Shown in pieces: positions 1 to 8,387 of a stretch of DNA of 64,000 nucleotides. The position numbers and the translations under genes were made by a program. This DNA comes from Streptomyces sp. NRRL F-2580 (GTDB taxonomy: Bacteria; Actinomycetota; Actinomycetes; Streptomycetales; Streptomycetaceae). Every line of letters starts with the position of its first letter. Within the stretch, counting starts at the first letter, position 1. The stretch covers positions 55,920 through 119,919 of the forward strand of contig NZ_JOIR01000016.1 in assembly GCF_000720115.1 (NCBI RefSeq), in the 5' to 3' direction. The notes below the pieces were generated by a model. It worked only from the letters and a program-made list of their open reading frames with translations, was not told where the DNA came from and did not search any database.

Positions 1-691
1 CGGCGTTCTCCCGCAGTGCCTTCGCCGACCAGGCGCGCAGGTCTCCCTCGACCAGGTGGGTGGTGCCCCGGGTGGAGACGGTGGCGTAGAAACGGTTGTC
101 GTCGGCGGCGAAGGTGACGCCCCAGTAGTTGACGTCGGAGTCGTGGTGCCGGGCCCCGCCGAGGGTCAACGGGATCTGCTCGATCGACTTGACCAGATAG
201 CCGGTGCGCAGGTCCAGGATCGCCGTCCGGGTGGAGAACGCGGTGGTGGCGTAGGAGTCGCCGGTCGTGAAGGTCGTCCACGACAGGAGCTGCCCGGAGG
301 CGGAGACGCGGGCCCGGTTGGGGATGCCGGGCACGGTCACCCGGCGGATCTCGCGCAGCCGCCGGTCGAGTACGAGGGCATCGGTGCGGGGCGGGACCCC
401 GGGCAGCTTGCGCAGACACAGGGCGTGCTCGCCGGCGGCGTGGAAGCGGTCGCAGGAAGGGCCGCCCGTCACCCGCGGCAGGCCCGGGCCGCCCTGGCGC
501 GCGACCCGTCCGCCGGCCGAGTCCCGGAAGTAGAGGCCGGGTTCCGCGAGGGTGAAGGAGGCGTCGGCCCGCTGCCCGGGCGGCCGTTCCCGGTGCCGCG
601 CGTGCAGGACGTAGCCCAGTGAGCCTCCCGCCAGCAGCAGGACCGCGGCGATGACGAAGGTCAGGCGCAGCCGTCGGGACGGGGGGTTCAC
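1..691 (-). CDS. TolB/PD40-like membrane-anchored protein (C-terminus cut by window)
   Basis: About 230 codons are visible and the gene continues past the left edge. It starts at a GTG that overlaps the stop of the upstream MFS gene as GTGA, so the two are probably translationally coupled. After 'VNPPSRRLRLTF' comes one hydrophobic segment (VIAAVLLLAGGSLGYVL), a signal anchor or uncleaved signal, so the rest is probably extracytoplasmic. The visible part has spaced short strands with repeated 'R..DLR..' and 'FAADDNRFYAT' phrases, as in TolB/PD40 beta-propellers. Substrate and partners are unknown; the beta-propeller call is an inference from repeat texture. It is the third gene of a minus-strand operon with a metallophosphoesterase and an MFS transporter. 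Confidence 0.65.
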   Translation of the reverse strand, partial: MNPPSRRLRLTFVIAAVLLLAGGSLGYVLHARHRERPPGQRADASFTLAEPGLYFRDSAGGRVARQGGPGLPRVTGGPSCDRFHAAGEHALCLRKLPGVPPRTDALVLDRRLREIRRVTVPGIPNRARVSASGQLLSWTTFTTGDSYATTAFSTRTAILDLRTGYLVKSIEQIPLTLGGARHHDSDVNYWGVTFAADDNRFYATVSTRGTTHLVEGDLRAWSAKALRENA

Positions 692-1926
692 GGTGCCTCC
701 GGGGTGGTCGGGGGAGCGGCGGGCAGGATGCGCGAGGCGGCCACGAGCGCCCCGGTCAGCGCGAGGACGGCCGCCCACAGGGCGGGCCGCTGTCCCCAGA
801 GGGTCCAGACCGCCCCGAACCCGGCGGCGCCGAGCAGCCGGGCCAGTGCCTGGCCGGTCTGCAGCAGCGCGAGTCCGCCCGCCCGGCCCTGCGCGGGCAG
901 CGCCGGCGCGGCCAGTGCCATGAGGACGCCGTCCGTGCCGGCGTAGAAGATCCCCAGCAGGGCCAGGACGGCGATGACGGTCGGCCAGGAGACGGGCGCC
1001 AGCAGCACGGCGTACGCGCAGAGCAGGGCGCCGTGCCCGAGCAGGAAGGCCGGCCGTCGTCCGGACCGGTCGGCGAACCGGCCCGCGGGGACGGCGAGCA
1101 GGAGGTAGACGGCGGCGGCGCCGAGCGGCAGCAGCGCGAACAGGGCGGGCGGCAGGTCGAGACCGCGCAGGAGCAGCAGGTAGAGGAAGGCGTCGCCGAC
1201 GGTGGTGGCGCCGAGCAGGGCCGCGGCGTACAGGACGCGGCGGAAGACGGGGTCGCGCAGGGCCGCGGTCCTGGGCGGGCGTGCGGGTCCGGGCACGGCG
1301 GTGGCCGCGGCCGGGACGTACAGGACGAGCAGGAGCACTCCGAGCAGGCCGGCGCAGAAGCTGACGGCGAACACCGCGTCGTAGGCGTCGGCGGTCGCCC
1401 ACAGCACGGCGAACGCGGCGAGCGGCCCGAGGAGGGCGCCCGTGGTGTCCATGGCACGGTGCACGCCGAAGGACCGGCCGAGCGCCTCCGGGGGCCCGCT
1501 GAGCGAGATCAGGGCGTCGCGCGGGGCGGTGCGGATGCCCTTGCCGAGGCGGTCGGCGGCGAGCGCGGCGGCGATCCCGGCGGTGGCGCCCCCGGCGAGG
1601 AGCAGCCCGAGCCGGGACAGCGCGGAGAGCAGGTAGCCGGCGCCGGCGACCCGCTTGTGACGGCCGCGACGGTCGGCGAGCCGGCCGCCGAGCAGCCGCA
1701 CGAGGGCGGTGGCCCCGTTGAACATCCCGTCCAGGAAGCCGAACTGGAGGGGAGTCAGGCCCAGGTCCAGGACGAGGTAGAGCGGCAGCACCGCCGTGAC
1801 CATCTCCGAGGAGACGTCGGTGACGAGGCTGACCGTGCCGAGCGCGAGGACGACCGAGGGGACGCGCCGCCCGGCCCCCGGTGTACGGGGCGGCGCGTCC
1901 GGGCGGCCGTGGGCGGCCAGGTACAT
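688..1926 (-). CDS. MFS transporter
   Basis: 412-residue polytopic inner-membrane protein of the major facilitator superfamily with about 12 hydrophobic helices. The loop 2-3 signature is present near residues 70-85 (GGRLADRRGRHKR), as is the helix 4-5 region 'DRLGKGIRTAPRDALIS', which is typical of the MFS branch often annotated as a general permease. The ATG shares one base with the stop of the upstream metallophosphoesterase (TGATG), and its own stop overlaps the next gene. These three genes are therefore a tightly coupled operon. The substrate cannot be read from the sequence. Confidence 0.88.
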   Translation of the reverse strand: MYLAAHGRPDAPPRTPGAGRRVPSVVLALGTVSLVTDVSSEMVTAVLPLYLVLDLGLTPLQFGFLDGMFNGATALVRLLGGRLADRRGRHKRVAGAGYLLSALSRLGLLLAGGATAGIAAALAADRLGKGIRTAPRDALISLSGPPEALGRSFGVHRAMDTTGALLGPLAAFAVLWATADAYDAVFAVSFCAGLLGVLLLVLYVPAAATAVPGPARPPRTAALRDPVFRRVLYAAALLGATTVGDAFLYLLLLRGLDLPPALFALLPLGAAAVYLLLAVPAGRFADRSGRRPAFLLGHGALLCAYAVLLAPVSWPTVIAVLALLGIFYAGTDGVLMALAAPALPAQGRAGGLALLQTGQALARLLGAAGFGAVWTLWGQRPALWAAVLALTGALVAASRILPAAPPTTPEAP

Positions 1927-3275
1927 CAGTGGCAGCTGTACTTCGGGCTGATGTCCTTGACCTGGCCGTCGGTGGCCACGTAGGTCCATCCGTAGCCGGA
2001 GTCGGTGAAGTCGAGCTTCACCACGCCGTACGGTCCGCTGATCCGCTTCTGGCTGTTGGGCTGGATCTCCTCGATCGGGTAGGGCTCGGCGCCGCCCATC
2101 CCGCCGACGATCTCCACGATCCCGTCGGCGGTCGCCCGGCCCTCGGGGTCCTGCGGGGCGAACCGCTCGTAGTGGTGGTCGTGGCCGCCCAGGACGAGGT
2201 CTGCCTTCGCGGCGTACAGGATCTTCCAGACCGGTTTGGAGACCGGGTCGTTGCCGTGCCCGCCGGAGGAGAACAGCGGGTGGTGCCAGTAGGCGGCGAC
2301 GCACCGCTTGGCGTTGGCGGCGAGATCGGCCTTGAGCCAGTCGATCTGGGCGGCCTGGTCGAAGGAGTTGGAGTCGAGGGCGATGAAGTGCCAGTTGCCC
2401 TCGTCGTAGCTGTACCAGCTCTTGCCCTGCGGGAAGGCGATGCTCCCGAAGTACGACTTGTACCCGGCGAGCGGGCCGGCCGGGTCGTAGGTCTCGTGGT
2501 TGCCCGGCACGGGGCGGGTCTTGGCCTTGAAGGCGCCCCAGCTCTTGTCGTAGTAGGCGCGGAAGTCGGAGAGCCGGGCGTCGTCGTACTGGTTGTCGCC
2601 CATCGTCAGATAGAACTTCGGGTCGATCTGCCGGGCGAGCGCGGCGGTCCTGGGGTGTGCGCAGCCGCTGTCGGAGGACGTGCACTGCGCGGCGATGTCA
2701 CCGGCGGCGACGACCGTGAAGGCGCCGCCCGGTGGCGGACCGCCCTCGACGGTGCCGTACACCTCGGCTTCGAAGAGCGAGTAGCCGTACGAGGTACCGC
2801 GCGCGGTGCCCTGGACGCGCAGGTACCGGCCCTTCCCGGACAGGCCGGTCCAGTCGTCGACGCCGCCGTTGCCCGCGGCCTCGGTGGCCAGCGGGGTCCA
2901 GGCGGCGCCGTCGGTGGAGAGCTCGACGCGGTACGCCTTGGCGTAGGCGGCCTCCCAGGTGAGCCGTACCCGCGAGACGGTGGCCCCGGGGCCGAGGTCG
3001 ACCCGGATCCACTGCGGGTCCTTGCCCTCGGTGCTGGCCCAGCGGGTGGCCGGGTCGCCGTCGAAGGCGTTCTTCGCGCCCAGCGACGAGGTCTCGGTGG
3101 AGGACGCGGTGGCGGGCCTCCCGCGGGATATGAGGGGATCGGCGGCGGCCCCGGCACGGTCGGGCCAGGCCAGGAGCAGCCCGCAGACGAGCGCGAGTGC
3201 GGTGACGCCGGAGAGGAGGAGGGTGCGGAGTCTGCCGCGTAACAGAGGCGGCCGGTCGGAGGTGTTCGGGCGCAT
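1926..3275 (-). CDS. Secreted F5/8 type C domain metallophosphoesterase
   Basis: 449 residues. It has an N-terminal signal peptide (basic start, then TLLLSGVTALALVCGLLLAW), a discoidin/F5-8C carbohydrate-binding domain at about 40-180 (FDGDPATRWAS, WIRVDLGP), then a calcineurin-like phosphoesterase domain. Metal-site motifs appear in order: GDIA, GDNQYDD, GNHE, WHHPLFSSGGH and GGHDHHYER. The product is probably an exported phosphohydrolase tethered to polysaccharide, though its substrate is unknown. The ATG at 3275 is preferred over a GTG 42 bases upstream because AGGGAG lies 8 bases ahead of it. It is the first gene of a coupled operon with the MFS and TolB-like genes. A near-palindromic element sits about 180 bases upstream. 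Confidence 0.9.
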   Translation of the reverse strand: MRPNTSDRPPLLRGRLRTLLLSGVTALALVCGLLLAWPDRAGAAADPLISRGRPATASSTETSSLGAKNAFDGDPATRWASTEGKDPQWIRVDLGPGATVSRVRLTWEAAYAKAYRVELSTDGAAWTPLATEAAGNGGVDDWTGLSGKGRYLRVQGTARGTSYGYSLFEAEVYGTVEGGPPPGGAFTVVAAGDIAAQCTSSDSGCAHPRTAALARQIDPKFYLTMGDNQYDDARLSDFRAYYDKSWGAFKAKTRPVPGNHETYDPAGPLAGYKSYFGSIAFPQGKSWYSYDEGNWHFIALDSNSFDQAAQIDWLKADLAANAKRCVAAYWHHPLFSSGGHGNDPVSKPVWKILYAAKADLVLGGHDHHYERFAPQDPEGRATADGIVEIVGGMGGAEPYPIEEIQPNSQKRISGPYGVVKLDFTDSGYGWTYVATDGQVKDISPKYSCH

Positions 3276-3453
3276 GCCTGGAACTCCCTGCTTCGAGGGG
3301 CGGTGAGAGCTGGGCACTGGCGGGCGGCGCGGTCCCCTGCCCGGGGGCGGGCAGGGGGCGGCACCGCGGCGGCCGGGTCAGAGCTCTCGCTGAGCGCGTC
3401 ATGCCCGTGGGGGTGGGCACCGCGCCGAGCCGCCGCCCGGGACCTTAACAGGA

Positions 3454-3466
3454 AGGAAAGTTTCCT
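3454..3466. promoter_or_regulatory. Near-palindrome AGGAAAGTTTCCT, candidate operator
   Basis: A 13-base near-perfect dyad (AGGAAAGTTTCCT) lies in the short non-coding stretch between the divergent metallophosphoesterase operon and the small zinc-ribbon gene. A/T-rich dyads of this kind stand out in a GC-rich genome and resemble repressor sites ahead of secreted sugar-related genes. The regulator is not identifiable from this window. Confidence 0.35.
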
Positions 3467-3542
3467 ACCAGTGCACCGGCAGCAGTTTTCCGGAGGCTGT
3501 TCGCAGCCGGGTTCCCCGCCCGCCGCCGGTAGGCTCGTACGC

Positions 3543-3734
3543 ATGGACCAGCCGAACGGGACGCCGTCGTACTGCCCCGCCCCCGCCGCCCCGGCCGGGC
3601 GGGTGGACGGGCCGCCGTACGCGGACTGCCTGGAGTGCGGCAAGCCCACCGAGTACGGGGTCGCGACGCCGGGCGTAGTGCTCTGCCCGGTGTGCGAGTG
3701 GCAGGACGCGCAGCGCACCGCCTGCTCCGGCTGA
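3543..3734 (+). CDS. Small zinc-ribbon protein, 63 aa
   Basis: A short protein that starts MDQPNGTPSY and carries two CxxC pairs (CLECGKPTEYG and CPVCEWQ), the layout of a treble-clef or zinc-ribbon metal site. It is divergent from the metallophosphoesterase operon and tail-to-tail with the polysaccharide deacetylase gene. The in-frame open region extends upstream to 3303, but the compact start just after the divergent promoter region is more plausible. A cytoplasmic location is expected. Its function is unknown; it could bind zinc or nucleic acid. Confidence 0.6.
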   Translation: MDQPNGTPSYCPAPAAPAGRVDGPPYADCLECGKPTEYGVATPGVVLCPVCEWQDAQRTACSG

Positions 3735-3757
3735 AGGGCCGGTCATTCCCCGTTCGG

Positions 3758-4675
3758 TCACTTCCCGATGAGTTCGGAGACCTTCACGAAGCGGTAGCCG
3801 CGCTTGCGCAGCTCCGGGACGATCTTCCGGATGGCCTCCTCGGTGACCGGGGCGGCGCTGCGCGTGCAGTGCATGACCACCACGGAGCCGGGCTTCACCC
3901 CGGTGAGCACCTGTTCGGCCACCGCGTCGGGGTCCTTCGCGAAGGCGTCCCCGCTGACCACGTCCCACTGGACGGCCGTGACCTTGGCCGTGGACAGGGC
4001 CCGCAGCGCCTGGTCGTCGTAACAGCCGCCGGGGAAGCGGAAGTACGGGACGGTGTTGACGGCCCCCGCCTGCCGGAAGGCGGCGAAGGCCCGGTCGACG
4101 TCGGCGCGGGCAGCGGCGGCGTCGAGCGCCGGCAGCCCGTAGCAGGGGGACTTGAAGGCGTGGTGGCTGTACGAGTGGTTGGCGATCTCGAAGTTCGGGT
4201 CGGTGCCGATGGACTTCGCCTGGTCCGGGTACTCCTCGGCCCAGCGGCCCGTCATGAAGATCGTCGAGGGGGCCTTGAGCGTGCGCAGGGTCGAGATCAG
4301 CTGCGGGTTGTCGAAGTGTTCCCCGTCCGCGGCGCGCGGCCCCTGGTCGGAGGTCATGTCGGCGTCGAAGGTCAGCGCCACGGTCTTGTCCGTCCGCTGC
4401 GCCGCCCGCTCGAAGACCGGGGTCAGGCCGTTCGGGCCGGGGGCCAGGGTCGGGGCCTTGGCGGGCGCGCCGGCCTGCGGGGCGCCGGCCTGCGGGCTGG
4501 GGGGCGCGCTGTTCGGCGGGGACGCGGTGGGCGCGCCGGAGGCCGAGGCGGCGGGAGTGCCCAGGCGGGCTTCGCGGCCGGCGTCCGGCGCGGTGCCGCC
4601 CCCGCAGCCCGCGAGGGCGGCACCCAGGACCGCCGTGGCAGCCGTGGCGGCTACTTTTCGTACGGAAATGGTCAC
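3758..4675 (-). CDS. Polysaccharide deacetylase lipoprotein (NodB homology)
   Basis: 305 residues. It has an N-terminal lipoprotein signal with lipobox LAGC near residue 23, a Pro/Ala-rich linker to about residue 80, then a NodB/CE4 domain. Motif 1 reads TFDAD (catalytic and metal Asp), motif 2 HSYSHH (metal His pair), and later FRFPGGCYDD and the C-terminal VVVMHC follow. It probably removes acetyl groups from peptidoglycan or another wall glycan at the outer membrane face. The start is GTG with no Shine-Dalgarno; a TATAGT box ends 8 bases upstream, so the message may be leaderless. Confidence 0.88.
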   Translation of the reverse strand: MTISVRKVAATAATAVLGAALAGCGGGTAPDAGREARLGTPAASASGAPTASPPNSAPPSPQAGAPQAGAPAKAPTLAPGPNGLTPVFERAAQRTDKTVALTFDADMTSDQGPRAADGEHFDNPQLISTLRTLKAPSTIFMTGRWAEEYPDQAKSIGTDPNFEIANHSYSHHAFKSPCYGLPALDAAAARADVDRAFAAFRQAGAVNTVPYFRFPGGCYDDQALRALSTAKVTAVQWDVVSGDAFAKDPDAVAEQVLTGVKPGSVVVMHCTRSAAPVTEEAIRKIVPELRKRGYRFVKVSELIGK

Positions 4676-4683
4676 GTACGCAA

Positions 4684-4689
4684 ACTATA
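4684..4689 (-). promoter_or_regulatory. Candidate -10 box (TATAGT) of polysaccharide deacetylase gene
   Basis: On the minus strand TATAGT ends 8 bases before the GTG at 4675, and no ribosome binding site lies between. This spacing fits a leaderless transcript. No convincing -35 box is seen 16-18 bases further upstream, so confidence is limited. Confidence 0.35.
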
Positions 4690-4763
4690 TGACTATCCGA
4701 CAAGCGAGCTGCGCGACAGGCGGTCGCCCAGGGATGCGGTCATGTAGTCATACGAACTGGGGG

Positions 4764-6116
4764 TCAGTGCCAGGGGCCCGTCACCGCGAAGGTGGTGCCC
4801 GGGGTGTACGCGTTGACGTACATCGTCCGCCCGTCGGGGGAGAAGGTGACCCCGGCGAACTCCCCCCACTCCGGGGCCCCCGGCCGCCCGATGTCCTGGG
4901 CGTTGCGGGCCACCGGATAGACCTCGCCGCCCGCCGTCACGCCGAAGACGTACTGGGCGCCGCCGCCGTCCTCGCACACCATCAGGCCGCCGTCCGGCGC
5001 CAGGCAGATGTTGTCGGGGGAGTCCCCGGGCAGCGCGATGTCGGCCGCCGGGCCGAAGAGCACGTCCAGCCGCAGCCGGGCCCGGCGCGGATCGTAGAAC
5101 CACACCTGCCCGTGGTGGTCGGCGGACGCGCCCTCGCCGGTGCGGGCGAAGCTGGACACGAAGTGGACGCCGTCGCCGCCCCAGTAGCAGCCCTCCAGCT
5201 TCTGCGCGTGGGTGATCCCGCCCGGCCCGAAGTCCTGCAGCCGGACCGGGGTCGAGGCCGCCGAGGGGTCCGGTACGGGCACCCATTCCACCGGGAACTC
5301 CGCCCCGGGCTCGTCCACCACCGCGAGGTCCGCGATCCCCGGTACGCGCAGGGCCTCCAGGGCGCCTCCCGCCCGCAGCGAGCCGAGCCCCCCGAGCGGC
5401 CGCGCCGGCAGGAAGCGGTAGAACAGCCCGAACGGCTTGACGAAGGCGTCCTCGGTCTCGTAGACGACCCCGCGGTACGGGTCCACGGCGACGGCCTCGT
5501 GCGCGAAGCGGCCCATCGCGGTGAGCGGGACCGCGCCCGAGCGGTGCGGGTCGCCGGGGTCCACCTCGAAGACGTAGCCGTGGTCGCGGGCGTAGCCGGA
5601 GGTGCCCGCGCGGTCCTCGGTCTCCTCGCAGCTCAGCCAGGTGTTCCAGGGGGTGCGGCCGCCCGCGCAGTTGACGGCGGTGCCGGCGAGGGCGACCCGC
5701 TCGCCGGTGACCGTCCCGGCCGCGTCCAGTTCCAGGGCCGTGCAGCCGCCCAGGGCCTCGGGGTCGTACGTCAGCCCGGGGACCGCGGGGACGCGCAGGG
5801 CGGCGGTGGTGCGGTTCTCGTGGTTGCGGACCAGCCGCACGCGGCCGCCGCCGGCGTCGAAGGCGGCCATGCCGTCGCAGTTGGCCGGTACGGTGCCCTC
5901 GCCGGAGCGCAGCGGACCGCCCGCCCGCGAGAGCACCCGGTAGCCGAACCCCGCGGGCAGGTCGAGCAGCCCGCGCGGGTCGGGGAGCAAGGGCCCGTAC
6001 CCGCGCCCGGCGCGGGCGGCCAGGGCGGCGGGGGAGCCGCCGGCGAACAGCGCGCCGAGCGTCCCGCTGAAGGCGATCGCGCCGGCGGCGAGCAGGCTGC
6101 GTCGGGTGACGGACAT
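4764..6116 (-). CDS. PhoX-family (DUF839) Tat-exported phosphatase
   Basis: 450 residues. The N-terminus MSVTRRSLLAAGAIAFSG is a twin-arginine signal peptide, so a folded, metal-loaded enzyme is exported. The body has PhoX/DUF839 signatures: DPRGLLDLPAGFGYRVLSRAG, VRNHENR, NCAGGRTPWNTWLSCEE, GRFAHEAVAVDP and SPDNICLAPDGGLMVCEDG. In characterised PhoX enzymes such acidic and Cys/Glu-rich positions bind Ca and Fe for phosphomonoester hydrolysis. It may contribute to phosphate scavenging, but no Pho box was recognised. A 13-bp tandem repeat lies just upstream. Confidence 0.88.
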   Translation of the reverse strand: MSVTRRSLLAAGAIAFSGTLGALFAGGSPAALAARAGRGYGPLLPDPRGLLDLPAGFGYRVLSRAGGPLRSGEGTVPANCDGMAAFDAGGGRVRLVRNHENRTTAALRVPAVPGLTYDPEALGGCTALELDAAGTVTGERVALAGTAVNCAGGRTPWNTWLSCEETEDRAGTSGYARDHGYVFEVDPGDPHRSGAVPLTAMGRFAHEAVAVDPYRGVVYETEDAFVKPFGLFYRFLPARPLGGLGSLRAGGALEALRVPGIADLAVVDEPGAEFPVEWVPVPDPSAASTPVRLQDFGPGGITHAQKLEGCYWGGDGVHFVSSFARTGEGASADHHGQVWFYDPRRARLRLDVLFGPAADIALPGDSPDNICLAPDGGLMVCEDGGGAQYVFGVTAGGEVYPVARNAQDIGRPGAPEWGEFAGVTFSPDGRTMYVNAYTPGTTFAVTGPWH

Positions 6117-6128
6117 CGGCGGCTCCGG

Positions 6129-6180
6129 GCGGTGTTCGGCAGCGGTGGTCGCAGGCGGTGGTCGCAGGCGGTGTTCGGCA
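6129..6180. repeat. Four tandem 13-bp units upstream of the PhoX gene
   Basis: Units run gcggtgttcggca, gcggtggtcgcag, gcggtggtcgcag, gcggtgttcggca. The inner two are identical to each other, and the outer two are identical to each other. They occupy the 95-base gap between the secreted-protein gene and the PhoX start and would lie in the mRNA leader. Confidence 0.85.
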
Positions 6181-6211
6181 ATGGTGTGCAGGAAGGGCGT
6201 CGGGGACGGTG

Positions 6212-6793
6212 TCAGGGGCGGGTGGTGCCCGGAAGGCAGGTCACCGCCGGGTTGAAGGTCTGGAACAGCCCACCGGGATTGTCCTTCCAGAGCCACAGCT
6301 GCAGGGCGTAGTGGACCGGCTGGCCCGGGAAGTTGCCGGGCTTGGGGCCCTTGAAGGGGACGCCGAACAGCGTGGGGCGGTCCTCGTCCGTGGTCAGCTT
6401 CTGGTCGCGGTCGTAGACCAGCCACTGGACTCCGACGAGGCGCTTGCCGCCGCGCCCGTCGTCCTCGTAGTACAGCGCGGCGGGCTTCGCGGGGTCGAGG
6501 GAGTTGTCGTACGCGTGGTTGAAGTGCGGGTAGCCGAGTGCGCCCGTTCCCCCCGCCTTGTCGACGACGCAGTACTTGTCCGGCTTGTAGCCGGCCGCCA
6601 CTCCGTTGGCGTGCACCTGGTACTTGGCGGTCGCCTTGTACACGAGGGCCCGGTCGGCCACGGCCCGGCCGGCGCCACCGTCGGCGCCGGCGCCGGGACG
6701 GGGCGGAACGCCGGACGCGGCGGGGGCAGCGGCGACGGCCGCCAGGGCGAGCGAGGCGGCTGCGGTGAGGGCCAGGGCGAGACTGCGGGCCAT
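6212..6793 (-). CDS. Conserved secreted protein, 193 aa
   Basis: The protein has a typical Sec signal peptide (MARSLALALTAAASLALAAVAAAPAAS), a Gly/Ala-rich linker and a globular part rich in aromatic residues (YKATAKYQVHANG, KYCVVDKAGG, YPHFNHAYDNS, VHYALQLWLWKDN). I do not recognise the family. A single gene upstream of the PhoX-type phosphatase and on the same strand, it could be co-transcribed across the 95-base gap. A GGAGC-type ribosome binding site precedes the ATG. Confidence 0.75.
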   Translation of the reverse strand: MARSLALALTAAASLALAAVAAAPAASGVPPRPGAGADGGAGRAVADRALVYKATAKYQVHANGVAAGYKPDKYCVVDKAGGTGALGYPHFNHAYDNSLDPAKPAALYYEDDGRGGKRLVGVQWLVYDRDQKLTTDEDRPTLFGVPFKGPKPGNFPGQPVHYALQLWLWKDNPGGLFQTFNPAVTCLPGTTRP

Positions 6794-7046
6794 GGGCGGG
6801 CTCCTTGCGGCGGGCTGGCAAGAGACCCACTACCCCTTCCCCGGGCCGCCCCGCCCGCCACACACGCGGCCCCGGACGGCCGACCGCCGATCGGCTGAGG
6901 GCCGGCCGGACCCCGCACGCGGACGACCCCGTACCCGGCCCCGCGGGCCTCACCCGAACGGGAACGGCGCCGTTTCGCGACGCACCCGCACGGGGAACCG
7001 GTGTGTCCGCGGAAGACGAGCGCGAGTGCGACGGAGGGTGCGGAAC

Positions 7047-8360
7047 ATGGCGCAGCAGGATGCGGCACCGAACGGCGGCGGAGAGCTGCGGGACATCGTC
7101 TCGGCCGTGTCCAGGGGCGCGCCGGAGTACCGGCAGTGCCCCCACCCGATGTACGCGGCCCTGCGCGAGCAGGCGCCGGTGTGCCGGCTGACGCCGCCGC
7201 ACGGGGTCGACACGTACCTCATCACGCGGCACGACGACGCCCGCGACGCGCTGTCGGACCCGCGCTTCAGCAAGAACATGCGCGGCGCCATCGACACCTA
7301 CCACGCCGTGTACGGGAGCTTCTTCGACGCGCTCGACGACAACGTGCTCTTCTCGGACCCGCCCCGGCACACGCGGCTGCGCCGCATCCTGCGCAGCGCC
7401 TTCACCCCCCGGCGGGTTGAGCAAATGCGCCCCCGGATCACCGAGATCGCCGAGGACATCCTCGGCGAGTGCCGGAAGGCCGGCACGGTCGACCTGATGG
7501 CCGCGTTCGCGTTCCCGCTGCCCATCGCGGTCCTGTGCGAACTGATGGGCATCCCGCAGGAGGACCGCCCGGAGATCCTGGAGCAGTTCGCCGTGGTGAC
7601 GCGCTCCCGGTTCGACCCCGGCAAGAAGGCGGAGCTGAAGGCGGCCGGGGAGCGGCTGCAGCGCCGGCTGGAGCAGCTCATCGCGGACACCCGCGAGCAC
7701 CCGTCGGACTCCTTCCTCAGCGACCTCGTCCAGGCGGAGGAGCGGCTGGAGGACCCCGAACTGGTCGCGTCGCTGTGGGTGCTGTTCTTCGCCGGCCACA
7801 AGACCACCGCGTACCAGATCGGGAACTCCGTCCTCAACCTGCTGCTCCGCCCCGACCAGGCGGCGAAGCTCCGCGAGGACCCCCGGCTGATCCCGGGGGC
7901 GGTCGAGGAGATGCTGCGCTTCGAGGGTTCGGTGGAGACGTCGACCTTCCGGTACGCGGCGCAGGACGCCCGGATCCGGGACACGCTGATCCCCGAGGGC
8001 TCCCTGGTGCAGATCGCGCTCTCCTCGGCCAACCGGGACCCCGAGAAGTTCGACTCCCCGGACGAGCTGGACGTGACGCGCGAGGGACTCCAGGGGACGC
8101 ACCTGGGCTTCGGACACGGCACCCACTACTGCCTGGGGGCGCCGCTGGCGCGGCTCGAACTCGAGATCGCGTTCGCCTGCCTCCTGCGGGAGTTCCCGGC
8201 CATGGAGCTCGCGGACGCGGAGGAGACCAAGGGGGCGTGGCTCAAGGGCCCGGTGGCGGCGTTCCGGGGGCTCGAACACCTCCGGATCGTCCTGGAGCCC
8301 TCGCGCCCGGACGGAGATCCCGGCGAGCCGACCCTGGCCTCCGTGGCCTCCGGAAAGTAG
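7047..8360 (+). CDS. Cytochrome P450 with an atypical I-helix
   Basis: 437-residue soluble bacterial P450. The heme loop is intact (FGHGTHYCLGAPLAR, ligand Cys362) and the K-helix ExxR reads EMLR (288-291). The I-helix oxygen-activation motif reads A249-G-H-K-T-T254, where this family normally has Asp/Glu in place of Lys252. The preceding GGAGGG (7033-7038) supports the ATG. It is followed after 27 bases by an amidohydrolase gene, ending at a shared terminator, so the two probably act on one substrate. Redox partners are not encoded nearby. The oxidised substrate is unknown. Confidence 0.93.
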   Translation: MAQQDAAPNGGGELRDIVSAVSRGAPEYRQCPHPMYAALREQAPVCRLTPPHGVDTYLITRHDDARDALSDPRFSKNMRGAIDTYHAVYGSFFDALDDNVLFSDPPRHTRLRRILRSAFTPRRVEQMRPRITEIAEDILGECRKAGTVDLMAAFAFPLPIAVLCELMGIPQEDRPEILEQFAVVTRSRFDPGKKAELKAAGERLQRRLEQLIADTREHPSDSFLSDLVQAEERLEDPELVASLWVLFFAGHKTTAYQIGNSVLNLLLRPDQAAKLREDPRLIPGAVEEMLRFEGSVETSTFRYAAQDARIRDTLIPEGSLVQIALSSANRDPEKFDSPDELDVTREGLQGTHLGFGHGTHYCLGAPLARLELEIAFACLLREFPAMELADAEETKGAWLKGPVAAFRGLEHLRIVLEPSRPDGDPGEPTLASVASGK

Positions 8361-8387
8361 CCCAGACCCGATGGACGGTGGATCGGC

